From Microbispora sp. H11081 (GTDB lineage Bacteria > Actinomycetota > Actinomycetes > Streptosporangiales > Streptosporangiaceae), in assembly GCF_012999535.1 (NCBI RefSeq), contig NZ_JABBWV010000004.1, positions 1 through 64,000 of the forward strand: DNA of 64,000 nucleotides, read 5' to 3'. The notes beneath the pieces are model-generated. The model saw nothing but the letters and a program-made list of their open reading frames with translations. It was not told where the DNA came from and did no database searches. Positions 42,889 through 50,884 of the stretch are shown here, piece after piece (position 1 is the stretch's first letter; every line of letters begins with the position of its first letter). Position numbers and translations under genes: made by a program.

Positions 42889-45878
42889 CCACGTCCGACA
42901 GCGCGTTCGGCACCGCGCGCCTGCGTGACACCGTTCTCGCGGCCTGGACGGCCTCGCCCGCCCGGTTCCGGGAGGACGCCAACGCCGAGGAGGACTTCGC
43001 CCTCGGCGGCTACCGGGACCGGCTGGTCGTGGAGCTCGCCCAGAACGCCGCCGACGCCGCGCTGCGCGCCGGCGTCCCCGGCCGGCTGCGGCTGACGCTC
43101 GCCGACGGCGTGCTGCTGGCCGCCAACGTCGGCGCCCCGATCGACGAGACCGGTGTCGAGGGCCTGAGCACCCTGCGCGTCTCGGGCAAGAAGGGCGAGG
43201 CGGGAGCGGCCGGGCGTTTCGGCGTCGGCTTCGCCGCCGTGGTGTCGGTGACCGACGCGCCCTCGATCGCCTCCCGTGCCACCGGGGGCGTCCGCTGGTC
43301 CCGCGAGGAGAGCGCCGCGCTGGTGGCCGGCAGGCCGGAGCTCGCCGCCGAACTGGCGGGCCGAGAGGGGCACGTGCCGCTGCTGCGGCTGCCGTTCTCC
43401 GACGACTCGCTCGACGTGCCGGAGGGCTTCGACACGGTCGTCCGCCTTCCGTTGCGCGACCAGGCCGCCGAGCAGGCCGTACGGCGCATGCTGGAGGAGG
43501 CGGGGCCCGCGCTGCCGCTGTCGATGCCGGCGCTGGAGACCGTCGAGATCGAGGTGGACGGGCGGACCCGCGAGATCTCGGCCGACGGCTGGCACGTCGT
43601 CTCCGAGTCGGGGACGTTCACGCCCGAGCAGGTGGCCGAGCTGTTCGCCGACCGGCCGACCGAGGAGCGCGCCCGGCCCTACTGGGAGGTCCGCTGGGCC
43701 GTGCCCGTGGGCCGCAGGAGCGACGTCCCCAGGGTGGTGCACGCGCCGACGCCCAGCGACGAGCCGCTCGACCTGCCCGCGCTGCTGATCGCGTCGTTGC
43801 CGATGACCACGGACCGGCGGCACGTCGCCCCCGGGCCGCTCACCGACTTCCTGGTCGCCAGGGCCGCAGAGGCGTACGTACGGCTGCTGCGGGAGCTCCC
43901 GGCAACCCCCGCCCTGCTCGACCTCGTGCCCGGCCTGATGGGCAAGGGCGCGCTCGACGCCGCCATCCGGCGGAAGATCGTCGAAGCGCTGCCGGACACG
44001 CCGCTGCTGCCGTCGCTCACGGACGGGGGCGCGCAGGCCGACGGCGTCATCCCGGGCAACGAGGCGCGGGCGGTCGAGGGCTCCGCCGAGTTCCTGGCGC
44101 TGATCGCCGGCATCGTCCCCGGGCTGCTGCCCGCGGGCTGGGCGTCCAGGCACCCGGCCCTGACCACGCTCGGCGTGCGCAGGGTCGACCTGGCCGACGT
44201 CGTGGACATGCTGACCGGCGAGGCCGTGGAGGACAAGGACCCGTCGTGGTGGCGGTCGCTCTACGAGGTGCTGCCCGCCGACGACCTGGAGGCGGTCGGC
44301 GCGGTCGCCGTGCCGCTGGCCGACGGCCGGCTGGTGCGGGGCCCGCGCGGCACGCTCGTGCTCTCCGCGGAAGGCTCCGCGGACAGCTCCGTGGACCCCG
44401 CCCTGCTGGCGCCGCTCGGGTTGCGGATCGTCCACCCCGACGCCGCTCACCCGCTGCTGCTGCGGCTGGGCGCGGCCGAGGCCACCCCGCGTACCGTTCT
44501 CGAGGACCCGCTCACCCACGCGGCCGTGTCCGAGTCGCTGAACAGCGCCGACCCCGAGCCGGTGGCCCAGGCCGTGCTGGCGCTGGTCGACGCGGCGGGC
44601 CTGACCGCGGGGGAGGCTCCCTGGCTGGCCGAGCTGGCGCTGCGCGGCGCCGACGGCGAGCTGTACGCGGCGGGCGAGCTGCTGCTGGCCGAGGGCTCGC
44701 TGGCCGGGCTGATCGACCCCGAGGTGCCGTTCGGCGTCGCCGCCCCCGAGCTGGTGGAGAGGTTCGGGCCGCACGTGCTCGCGGCGGCAGGGGTGCTCGA
44801 CGGCTTCGCCGTGGTCAACGACTCCGACGTGCTGCTCGACCCGGCCGAGTGCGACCACGACCTCGATCTTGAGGACGAGTGGCTGGAGGCCGTGCTCGAC
44901 CTGCTGCACGACTCGCTGAAGACCGGGCTCGACGTGCCGCCGGTGGTCCGCGAGTTCGCCGCCGTCCGCGACCTGGAGTACGTCGCCGACTGGCCGAACG
45001 CGCTCGCGCTGCTGTCGCGGCCCCCGCTGCGCGCCGCCCTGCGGCCCATGCGGGTGCTCGCGGCGGGAGAGATCGTCGAGGTGCCGTCGTACACCGCCTG
45101 GTGGCTGTCACGGCACCCCGTGCTCGGCGGGCGCAAACCTACTGAGCTGCGGCTTCCGGCGGGCGACCCGCTGCTGTTCGGCCTGTACGGCGAGGCGCCC
45201 GCGGGGATCGACGAGGAGGCGCTGCGGCTGATCGGCGTGCGGTCCACCCTCGCCGAGCTGCTCGACGGGCACGGCGGCCCAGAAGAGCTGCTCGACCTGC
45301 TGGCCGACTCGTCCCTGGAGGTCGACCGGGCCCAGCTGCGGTCCCTGTGGATCGCGCTGGCGGCCGTCGATCCCGCCCGGGTGAGCCCGCCGGAGGCCGT
45401 ACGCGCCGTGCTGAAGGGCATGGTCACGGTCGCGGACGTCGAGGACGGCCCGGTCGTGGTGGAGGCGCCCGACCTGCTCCCCCTGGTCGAGGACCGGCCG
45501 CTCGTGCTCGCGCCGTTCGACCTCGCCGAGGCGCTGTCGGAGGTGCTCGACCTGCCGCTCGCCGGGGAGGAGGTCGCCGGGGCGGTGACCTCGACCGGCA
45601 CGGAGAGGCCCGTGCCGCCCGAGGTGCGTTCGCTGCTGCCCGGAGCGCCCTCGACGTACGTCGAGCACGACCAACTGCTCGTGGACGGCAGGCCGGCGCC
45701 GTGGCGGTTCTTCGAGGGCGTGGTGCACGCCTCCGGCGTCGACGGCCTGGCCAGGGGCCTCGCGTGGGCGTCCGGCCAGTGGGGCGACCGCCTCGCCGTG
45801 GCGGCCCTGCTGCGCGACCCCGCCCGGGTCCCCCTGCTGCTCGCCGAGGCCGACCTCGATCCCACGGCCTCGATCTAG
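42885..45878 (+). CDS. sacsin-like GHKL ATPase
   Basis: Predicted 997-residue protein. The N-terminal Hsp90-like ATP-binding domain is of the sacsin type: N-box RLVVELAQNAADAALRAG (Glu50, Asn54), ADGVLLAANVGAPI, and G-box GEAGAAGRFGVGFAAVVSV (110-120). The rest is a long Leu/Ala/Glu-rich region without a known catalytic motif. Sacsin proteins in eukaryotes are chaperone-like; bacterial members are uncharacterised. It is translationally coupled to DUF3027, which suggests one complex or pathway. The downstream neighbour is a pseudogene. Confidence 0.9.
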   Translation: MTTSDSAFGTARLRDTVLAAWTASPARFREDANAEEDFALGGYRDRLVVELAQNAADAALRAGVPGRLRLTLADGVLLAANVGAPIDETGVEGLSTLRVSGKKGEAGAAGRFGVGFAAVVSVTDAPSIASRATGGVRWSREESAALVAGRPELAAELAGREGHVPLLRLPFSDDSLDVPEGFDTVVRLPLRDQAAEQAVRRMLEEAGPALPLSMPALETVEIEVDGRTREISADGWHVVSESGTFTPEQVAELFADRPTEERARPYWEVRWAVPVGRRSDVPRVVHAPTPSDEPLDLPALLIASLPMTTDRRHVAPGPLTDFLVARAAEAYVRLLRELPATPALLDLVPGLMGKGALDAAIRRKIVEALPDTPLLPSLTDGGAQADGVIPGNEARAVEGSAEFLALIAGIVPGLLPAGWASRHPALTTLGVRRVDLADVVDMLTGEAVEDKDPSWWRSLYEVLPADDLEAVGAVAVPLADGRLVRGPRGTLVLSAEGSADSSVDPALLAPLGLRIVHPDAAHPLLLRLGAAEATPRTVLEDPLTHAAVSESLNSADPEPVAQAVLALVDAAGLTAGEAPWLAELALRGADGELYAAGELLLAEGSLAGLIDPEVPFGVAAPELVERFGPHVLAAAGVLDGFAVVNDSDVLLDPAECDHDLDLEDEWLEAVLDLLHDSLKTGLDVPPVVREFAAVRDLEYVADWPNALALLSRPPLRAALRPMRVLAAGEIVEVPSYTAWWLSRHPVLGGRKPTELRLPAGDPLLFGLYGEAPAGIDEEALRLIGVRSTLAELLDGHGGPEELLDLLADSSLEVDRAQLRSLWIALAAVDPARVSPPEAVRAVLKGMVTVADVEDGPVVVEAPDLLPLVEDRPLVLAPFDLAEALSEVLDLPLAGEEVAGAVTSTGTERPVPPEVRSLLPGAPSTYVEHDQLLVDGRPAPWRFFEGVVHASGVDGLARGLAWASGQWGDRLAVAALLRDPARVPLLLAEADLDPTASI

Positions 45879-45881
45879 TCT

Positions 45882-46790
45882 TCAGCGCGAGGCCGGCAGG
45901 GCGTAGTCGGGCAGGTCGATGCTCGACGCCTTGGTGAACTGCGAGGCGATCAGGTTCCGCATCGGCCAGCGCGTCATGGCGCGCATGGACGCGGCCCGCA
46001 TCCGGATCGCGAGCGCGGTGGACGGCGCGAAGCCGTTCACGCCGCCGGGCGGCAGCTTCTGCGCCTCGCCGACGTAGGGGCGCATGATCCGGTCGTAATC
46101 GCGCCGCACCTGTCCCACGGGCTCTAAGAAGAAGTCGGACGCCTCGGCCATCGCGGCGAGCAGGCGCGGCGTCTGCCACCCGGCGCCCGCGAAGCGGTCG
46201 GCGACGATGGCTTTCTGCCCCGCGACGTCCCTGCGGTCGTAGGCGATCGGAGCGGAGCGGAACGCGAAGCTGACCTTGACCTCGCCCGCCAGGCGCCCGG
46301 GCCGCGCCGAGGCGACGAGGCCGCCGGGGGCGTTGTACATCTGGTACCAGCCGTCGAGGTCCAGTTCGTCAAGGGCCGTGGAGATGTGGAGACCCAGTGG
46401 GTGGATGTGGTGCGCCTCAGGGCCGAAGGCCAGCGCGCGTACGGCCGAGTGCAGCCCGTCCGCGCCGACGACCAGCGCGAACCGGCGCGGTGCCGACTTC
46501 TCGAAGGTGACGTTCACCCCGTCGTCGTCCCGCTCCAGTCCGGTGACGGTGTCGTCGAACACGTGCTCCGTGTGCGGAAGCGACGCCTCGTGGAAGAGAC
46601 GGGCGAGGTCGCCCCGCAGGATCTCGATCTCGGAGACGATGCCCTCGCCGCCGAAGCTGTCGGCCGGGAGGCGAGCGGTGATACGGCCTCTCCCGTCGAC
46701 CATGGCGACGCCGCGCTGTTCGACGGCGATCGCCCGCGCCTGGTCCAGCAGGCCCATCCGGTCGACCACCGTACGGCCCGCGCCGCGCAT
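45882..46790 (-). pseudogene. decayed FAD-dependent monooxygenase
   Basis: The frame is open for 302 codons but does not encode a complete enzyme. The N-terminal GxGxxG FAD motif is absent; the frame begins with MRGAGRTVVDRMGLLDQA, which family members carry some 30-40 residues in. The DG motif is intact (VGADGLHSAVRAL). The later block with the GD motif and the phrase normally following FFLEPVGQV is missing, and the frame jumps to RRDYDRIMRPYVGEAQKLPPGGVNGF, which should come about 60 residues later. The C-terminus (TRWPMRNLIASQFTKASSIDLPDY) is normal. Two losses make it inactive. It is divergent from the decayed GntR gene. Confidence 0.8.
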
Positions 46791-46814
46791 GGCGCACTAG
46801 TGCGGGGAGGTGTC

Positions 46815-47314
46815 GTGACCGGTCGGAGCGCAGGGCGCTACCAGGAGATCGCCGCCGGGATACGCCGGCGGATCGAGGCGGGCGAGCTCCGGCCGGGCGA
46901 CCGCGTGCCGTCGACCCGGGAGATCGTCCGGGAGTGGGGCGTCGCGATGGCGACCGCGACGAAGGTCCTCACCGAGCTGCGCCGCGAGGGGCTCGTCCAC
47001 GCCGTTCCGGGCGTCGGCACTGTCGTGGCTCCAGTAGCAGGCCCGGTCGCCGGCGCTTGTTCAACCACATCCGCGGCACCGCGATCAACCTGGAGTTCGA
47101 GGCGGAGGCCGAGGCGGTGACCGGGATGGACGCCGACGCGTGGATGGACGCCCGCAAACCGGCGTTCGAGGCGATCACGGCCGACGGTGGGCTGCCGCTG
47201 TTCGAGCGGCTCAGCGCGGCCGGCGGATACGACTTCGACATGGACGCGCTGTTCGAGTTCGGCCTGCAGCGGCTTCTCGACGGCATGGAGACGCTCATCG
47301 CCGGGACGCGCTGA
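46815..47314 (+). pseudogene. decayed GntR/TetR-C regulator
   Basis: From the GTG at 46815 (ribosome-binding GGGGAGG) the frame encodes a GntR winged helix (QEIAAGIRRRIEAGELRPGDRVPSTREIVREWGVAMATATKVLTELRREGLVHAVPGVGTVV). Near 47040-47060 the reading passes into another frame, encoding the end of a TetR-type C-terminal domain (NLEFEAEAEAVTGMDADAWMDARKPAFEAI...YDFDMDALFEFGLQRLLDGMETLI). Intact relatives, as I remember them, have more than 100 residues between these parts. So it has an internal deletion and a frameshift, and the regulator is broken. Its target was presumably the neighbouring monooxygenase. Confidence 0.78.
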
Positions 47315-47329
47315 GCCGAGAATCCTCGG

Positions 47330-47593
47330 TCAGGGGTGGCGGGACTCCGATCCGGCGGTCTCGTCGCCGGCCGGGGCGGTCTCGTCCAACCGGGCGTCGC
47401 GGCGGCGGACGAACCAGAGCCCGAAGAGGCCGAGGCCGATGCCCGCGACGCAGACCCAGACGGGGCGGGGATCGGCGGGCCTGACCACCAGCAGCACGAC
47501 GACCATGGCGATCACCCACAGCACCGTTCCGGTCAGGATGGTCGGGGTGTCTCTCGTCCTGAGGGGCAGGGGATCCGGCTGGCGTTCGCTCAC
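47330..47593 (-). CDS. DUF2530 membrane protein
   Basis: Predicted 87-residue protein. Two membrane helices (ILTGTVLWVIAMVVVLLVV and VWVCVAGIGLGLFGLWFV) are followed by an RRRDARLDE motif typical of DUF2530. Function unknown. The GTG at 47593 has TAAGCT 7 nt upstream and no Shine-Dalgarno, so it is probably leaderless. In actinomycetes it often sits beside an NCS2 permease gene, as it does here, in divergent orientation. Confidence 0.88.
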   Translation of the reverse strand: MSERQPDPLPLRTRDTPTILTGTVLWVIAMVVVLLVVRPADPRPVWVCVAGIGLGLFGLWFVRRRDARLDETAPAGDETAGSESRHP

Positions 47594-47715
47594 GTCAGCC
47601 AGCTTAGAAGGTCGCGCAGGGTGAGCCGTTATCTCTATGACAAACCCGTCACGAATGGACAACGCTGCTCCCCTGGCTCTTTCCCTGGTCGGGGAGGTGC
47701 TGCCACTCTGCGCGC

Positions 47716-49194
47716 GTGAATGCTAACCCTACGAAGACCACTGGTTTCCTCGATCGATACTTCTCCATCTCGGCCCGTGGATCCACCATCGGGCAGGAGG
47801 TCCGTGGCGGTGTGGCCACGTTCTTCACCATGGCCTACATCGTGGTGCTGAACCCTCTGATCATCGGCACCGTCGCGGACAAGACGGGCCAGTTCCTCGG
47901 TGACGGGGCGAATCCCAACATCCCGCTTGTCGCCGCGGCCACCGCGTTCGTCGCGGGCATCCTCACGATCGTCATGGGCGTCTTCGGCCGGGTGCCGTTC
48001 GCCCTGGCCGCCGGCCTCGGCCTGAACGCCTTCCTCGCCTTCGGCATCGCGAGCCAGATGTCGTGGGAGGACGCGATGGGCCTGGTGGTGCTGGAGGGCA
48101 TCGTCATCGCGATCCTCGTGCTGACCGGCTTCAGAGTGGCGGTGTTCCACGCGATCCCGACCCAGCTCAAGACCGCGATCAGTGTCGGCATCGGCCTGTT
48201 CATCGCGTTGATCGGGTTTGTCGACGCCGGGTTCGTCCGGCGCATGCCGGACGCGAGCGGCACCACGGTCCCGGTGAAGCTCGGCGTGCTGGGCAACGGC
48301 TCGCTGACGGGGTGGCCCACGCTCGTCTTCGTCGTCGGCCTGCTCGTGACGGCCCTGCTCGTCGCCCGCAGGGTCAAGGGCGCCATCCTGCTCGGAATCC
48401 TCGGCACCACCGTGATCGCCGTCATCGTCGAGGCGATCGCCAAGATCGGGCCGCAGGTCCCCGACGGCAGCAACCCCAACGGCTGGTCGCTCAACGTGCC
48501 CACGTGGCCGGGGAACTTCATCGACCTGCCCGACCTGTCGCTGCTCGGCCAGTTCAGCCTGTTCGGCGGCTTCGCCAAGGTCGGCGGCCTGGCCGCGGTG
48601 ATGTTCGTCTTCACGCTCATGCTCGCCGACTTCTTCGACACCATGGGCACGATCGTCGGGGTCGGCCGCCAGGCGGACCTGGTCAGGGAGGACGGCAGCG
48701 TTGAGCGCACCAAGGAGATCCTGCTGGTCGACTCCGTCGCGGCGGCGGCCGGCGGCGCGGCCAGCGTGTCGTCCAACACCACTTATATCGAGTCGGCGGC
48801 CGGCGTCGGGGAGGGCGCGCGTACCGGTCTGGCGAGCATCGTCACCGGCGTGCTGTTCCTACTGGCCATGTTCTTCGCCCCGCTGACCGAGATCGTGCCG
48901 TTCGAGGCGGCGAGCCCGGCCCTCGTGGTCGTCGGCTTCATGATGATGACGCAGGTCAAGGAGATCGACTTCAGCGACTTGGAGACCGCGATCCCGGCGT
49001 TCCTCACCATTGTGCTCATGCCGTTCACGTACTCGATCACCGCCGGTATCGGCGCGGGCTTCGTGAGCTACATCGTCATCAAGGCGTTCCGCGGCAAGGC
49101 GCGCGAACTGCACCCCCTGCTGTGGCTGGTGGGCGCGCTGTTCGTCGTGTACTTCGCGCTGGAGCCCATCAAGGCGCTGCTCGGGCTGTCCTGA
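47716..49194 (+). CDS. NCS2 family purine permease
   Basis: Predicted 492-residue transporter of the AzgA-like NCS2 group that imports hypoxanthine, guanine or adenine with protons. It has 12-14 hydrophobic helices and the family phrases FFTMAYIVVLNPLI, VPFALAAGLGLNAFLAFGI, FDTMGTIVGVGRQADLV and SSNTTYIESAAGVGEGARTGLASIVTG. The GTG at 47716 opens NANPTKTTGFLDRYFSISARGST. The ribosome-binding site is not clear. A good terminator follows the gene. Confidence 0.93.
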   Translation: MNANPTKTTGFLDRYFSISARGSTIGQEVRGGVATFFTMAYIVVLNPLIIGTVADKTGQFLGDGANPNIPLVAAATAFVAGILTIVMGVFGRVPFALAAGLGLNAFLAFGIASQMSWEDAMGLVVLEGIVIAILVLTGFRVAVFHAIPTQLKTAISVGIGLFIALIGFVDAGFVRRMPDASGTTVPVKLGVLGNGSLTGWPTLVFVVGLLVTALLVARRVKGAILLGILGTTVIAVIVEAIAKIGPQVPDGSNPNGWSLNVPTWPGNFIDLPDLSLLGQFSLFGGFAKVGGLAAVMFVFTLMLADFFDTMGTIVGVGRQADLVREDGSVERTKEILLVDSVAAAAGGAASVSSNTTYIESAAGVGEGARTGLASIVTGVLFLLAMFFAPLTEIVPFEAASPALVVVGFMMMTQVKEIDFSDLETAIPAFLTIVLMPFTYSITAGIGAGFVSYIVIKAFRGKARELHPLLWLVGALFVVYFALEPIKALLGLS

Positions 49195-49221
49195 GCCTGC
49201 TCGTCCTCGGGGGATGGCCAC

Positions 49222-49250
49222 GGGCCGCCGGAGTTCCGTTCCGGCGGCCC
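49222..49250 (+). terminator. terminator of the NCS2 permease gene
   Basis: GGGCCGCCGGA and TCCGGCGGCCC pair perfectly over 11 bp around GTTCCGT. It lies 28 bp past the stop; there is no T-run. Confidence 0.8.
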
Positions 49251-49302
49251 GACGCATGTCCCCGGATCTGCCGCTGGGCCGGACACGATTTAGGGTCGAG
49301 AC

Positions 49303-49794
49303 GTGGCTGTGAGGGGACGGCGTACGGTGCCGGTGGATCTGCTGCCCCGGCTCCGGCTGGCGCGCGACAGCATCGACCGCGACTACCGCGCTGACCTGGA
49401 TCTCGACGGGCTCGCCGCGGTGGCCGGGATCTCCAAGTTCTACTTCGTCCGCTGCTTCGAGGCGGCGTACGGCGAGACGCCGATGCGCTATCTCACCCGG
49501 CGCCGCATCGAGCGGGCCCAGGACCTGCTGCGGGGGGCCAACCTCACGGTCACGGAGATCTGCATGGCGGTGGGGTTCACCAGCCTTGGGTCCTTCTCGG
49601 CGAAGTTCCGTCAGCTCGTGGGCGAGAGCCCGAGCGGCTACCGCGACCGGTGGGCGGCGCGCGGCGGGCCGCATGTCCCCGGATGCTGGCTGTTCATGCG
49701 CGGCGTGCTCGACCTCACCGGCACGGCCGAGCCTGACAAGAGGCAGCCGGATTGTGCAATTTTCGAGAAGCCCAGGTCAGAGGGGCCGCAGTAG
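49303..49794 (+). CDS. AraC-family transcriptional regulator
   Basis: Predicted 163-residue regulator. Two helix-turn-helix motifs lie in residues about 30-125: LDGLAAVAGISKFYFVRCFEAAYGETPMRYLTRRRIERAQDLLRGANLTVTEICMAVGFTSLGSFSAKFRQLVGESPSGYR. There is no N-terminal sensing domain, so it is a minimal AraC protein. TAGGGT lies exactly 6 nt before the GTG at 49303, supporting a leaderless start; a GTG at 49327 is possible. The VOC gene follows by 10 bp, so the two probably work together. Confidence 0.9.
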   Translation: MAVRGRRTVPVDLLPRLRLARDSIDRDYRADLDLDGLAAVAGISKFYFVRCFEAAYGETPMRYLTRRRIERAQDLLRGANLTVTEICMAVGFTSLGSFSAKFRQLVGESPSGYRDRWAARGGPHVPGCWLFMRGVLDLTGTAEPDKRQPDCAIFEKPRSEGPQ

Positions 49795-49804
49795 CGTCCT
49801 CGGC

Positions 49805-50233
49805 ATGATTAGGAACGTCTCCCTGACGACCGTTTACTGCCTCGACCAGGACACGGCGCGGGACTTCTATGTCGACATACTCGGCTTCGTCCCGCGCACC
49901 GACATCAGCATGGGCGAGGACTTCCGCTGGGTCACCATCTGCCACCCCGACCACCCCGAACTCGAACTCACGCTCATGAAGCCGGGGCCGCCGCTGGACC
50001 CCGAGACCGCGGCCTTCTACCGCCGCCAGTTGGAGAAGGGGCAGATGGGCGGTCTCGGCCTGCGGGTCGACGACTGCCGCAAGACCTGTGCGGAGCTCAC
50101 CGCCAAGGGCGTCACGATCCTGCAGGAGCCCGCGGAGCGCCCGTACGGCGTGGAGGCGGTCATCCGCGACAACCAGGGCAACTGGCTCGTCCTGGTCGAG
50201 CCGAAGGAGTTCACGCCGGACGACTTCGCCTGA
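49805..50233 (+). CDS. VOC-family protein (glyoxalase/bleomycin-resistance fold)
   Basis: Predicted 142-residue metal-binding VOC protein. The paired beta-alpha-beta-beta-beta modules are visible (TTVYCLDQDTARDFYVDILGFVPRTD... and LGLRVDDCRKTCAELTAKGVTILQEP). The end VIRDNQGNWLVLVEPKEFTPDDFA is typical of the AraC-linked subgroup. TAGCGT lies 7 nt before the ATG, so it also has a leaderless-type promoter of its own, although it is 10 bp behind the AraC gene. Confidence 0.9.
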   Translation: MIRNVSLTTVYCLDQDTARDFYVDILGFVPRTDISMGEDFRWVTICHPDHPELELTLMKPGPPLDPETAAFYRRQLEKGQMGGLGLRVDDCRKTCAELTAKGVTILQEPAERPYGVEAVIRDNQGNWLVLVEPKEFTPDDFA

Positions 50234-50252
50234 CGAGGGAGCGCCTCCGGGC

Positions 50253-50283
50253 GGCCCGGTCCCCCTCGGGGGCCGGGCCTTTC
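50253..50283 (+). terminator. terminator of the AraC/VOC pair
   Basis: GGCCCGG-T-CCCCC and GGGGGCCGGGCC form a long stem with a CTCG-type loop. TTTCT follows. Confidence 0.8.
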
Positions 50284-50340
50284 TCGTTCCCGGACGCGCC
50301 GACTCTCGTTCCCGGACGCGCCGACTCTCGTTCACGGACG
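50283..50340. repeat. 22-bp direct repeat
   Basis: CTCGTTCCCGGACGCGCCGACT occurs twice exactly (50283, 50305), and a third partial copy begins at 50327 (CTCGTTCACGGACG). The period is 22 bp, about two helical turns. Confidence 0.85.
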
Positions 50341-50415
50341 GGTCAACGCGCGGGTACGGTGTGTCACGATCCGAAAAACTGGACGATTTGGAGGAATGCG
50401 GGTATGCGGCATATA

Positions 50416-50443
50416 GTTAGCAAAGGTAATGACTCATGCTAAC
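50416..50443. promoter_or_regulatory. GTTAGCA-N14-TGCTAAC operator over the marR start
   Basis: Seven-base arms, centred 21 bp apart, flank the start region of the MarR gene and cover its ATG at 50436. The arrangement of a palindrome at the start of a MarR gene is typical of autoregulation. Confidence 0.65.
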
Positions 50444-50879
50444 GAACCCCCAGAACTTGCGCAGCGACGCCGCGCTCGCGTCCGCTTTACGCGTGTCCCT
50501 CGCCCGGTTGACGCGACGGATGCGCAGACAAGCCGCGCACCACTCGTTGACGGCCACGCAACTAGGGACGCTTGTCGCCGTCGAGCGCCACACCGCAATG
50601 ACCCCCGGAGAGCTCGCGGAGCACGAGAAGGTGCAGCCGCCCTCGATGACCCGAGTGATCGCCAAGCTGGAGGCGCGGGGCCTGCTGGAACGCAGCCCGC
50701 ATCCGACCGATCGCCGGCAGGTGATGGTCAGCGTGACGCCGCTGGGAGCGGAGTTGCTGAACGAGGAGCGCAGAACCAGGGAAGCCTGGCTGGCGCAGCG
50801 ACTCAAGGAGCTGACGCCGGAGGAGAGGGCGACGCTGCGGGCGGTGGCGCCGATCCTGGAGAAGCTCTCGACGATGTAG
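50436..50879 (+). CDS. MarR-family transcriptional regulator
   Basis: Predicted 147-residue winged-helix regulator. The wHTH (about 44-108) includes TATQLGTLVAVERHTAMTPGELAEHEKVQPPSMTRVIAKLEARGLLERSPHPTDRRQVMVSVTPLG, with the DRR wing motif. The flanking helices form the dimer. The downstream MFS gene starts 5 bp after its stop, so it is probably repressed by this protein. A palindrome covers its start codon. Confidence 0.93.
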   Translation: MLTNPQNLRSDAALASALRVSLARLTRRMRRQAAHHSLTATQLGTLVAVERHTAMTPGELAEHEKVQPPSMTRVIAKLEARGLLERSPHPTDRRQVMVSVTPLGAELLNEERRTREAWLAQRLKELTPEERATLRAVAPILEKLSTM

Positions 50880-50884
50880 GCGGC

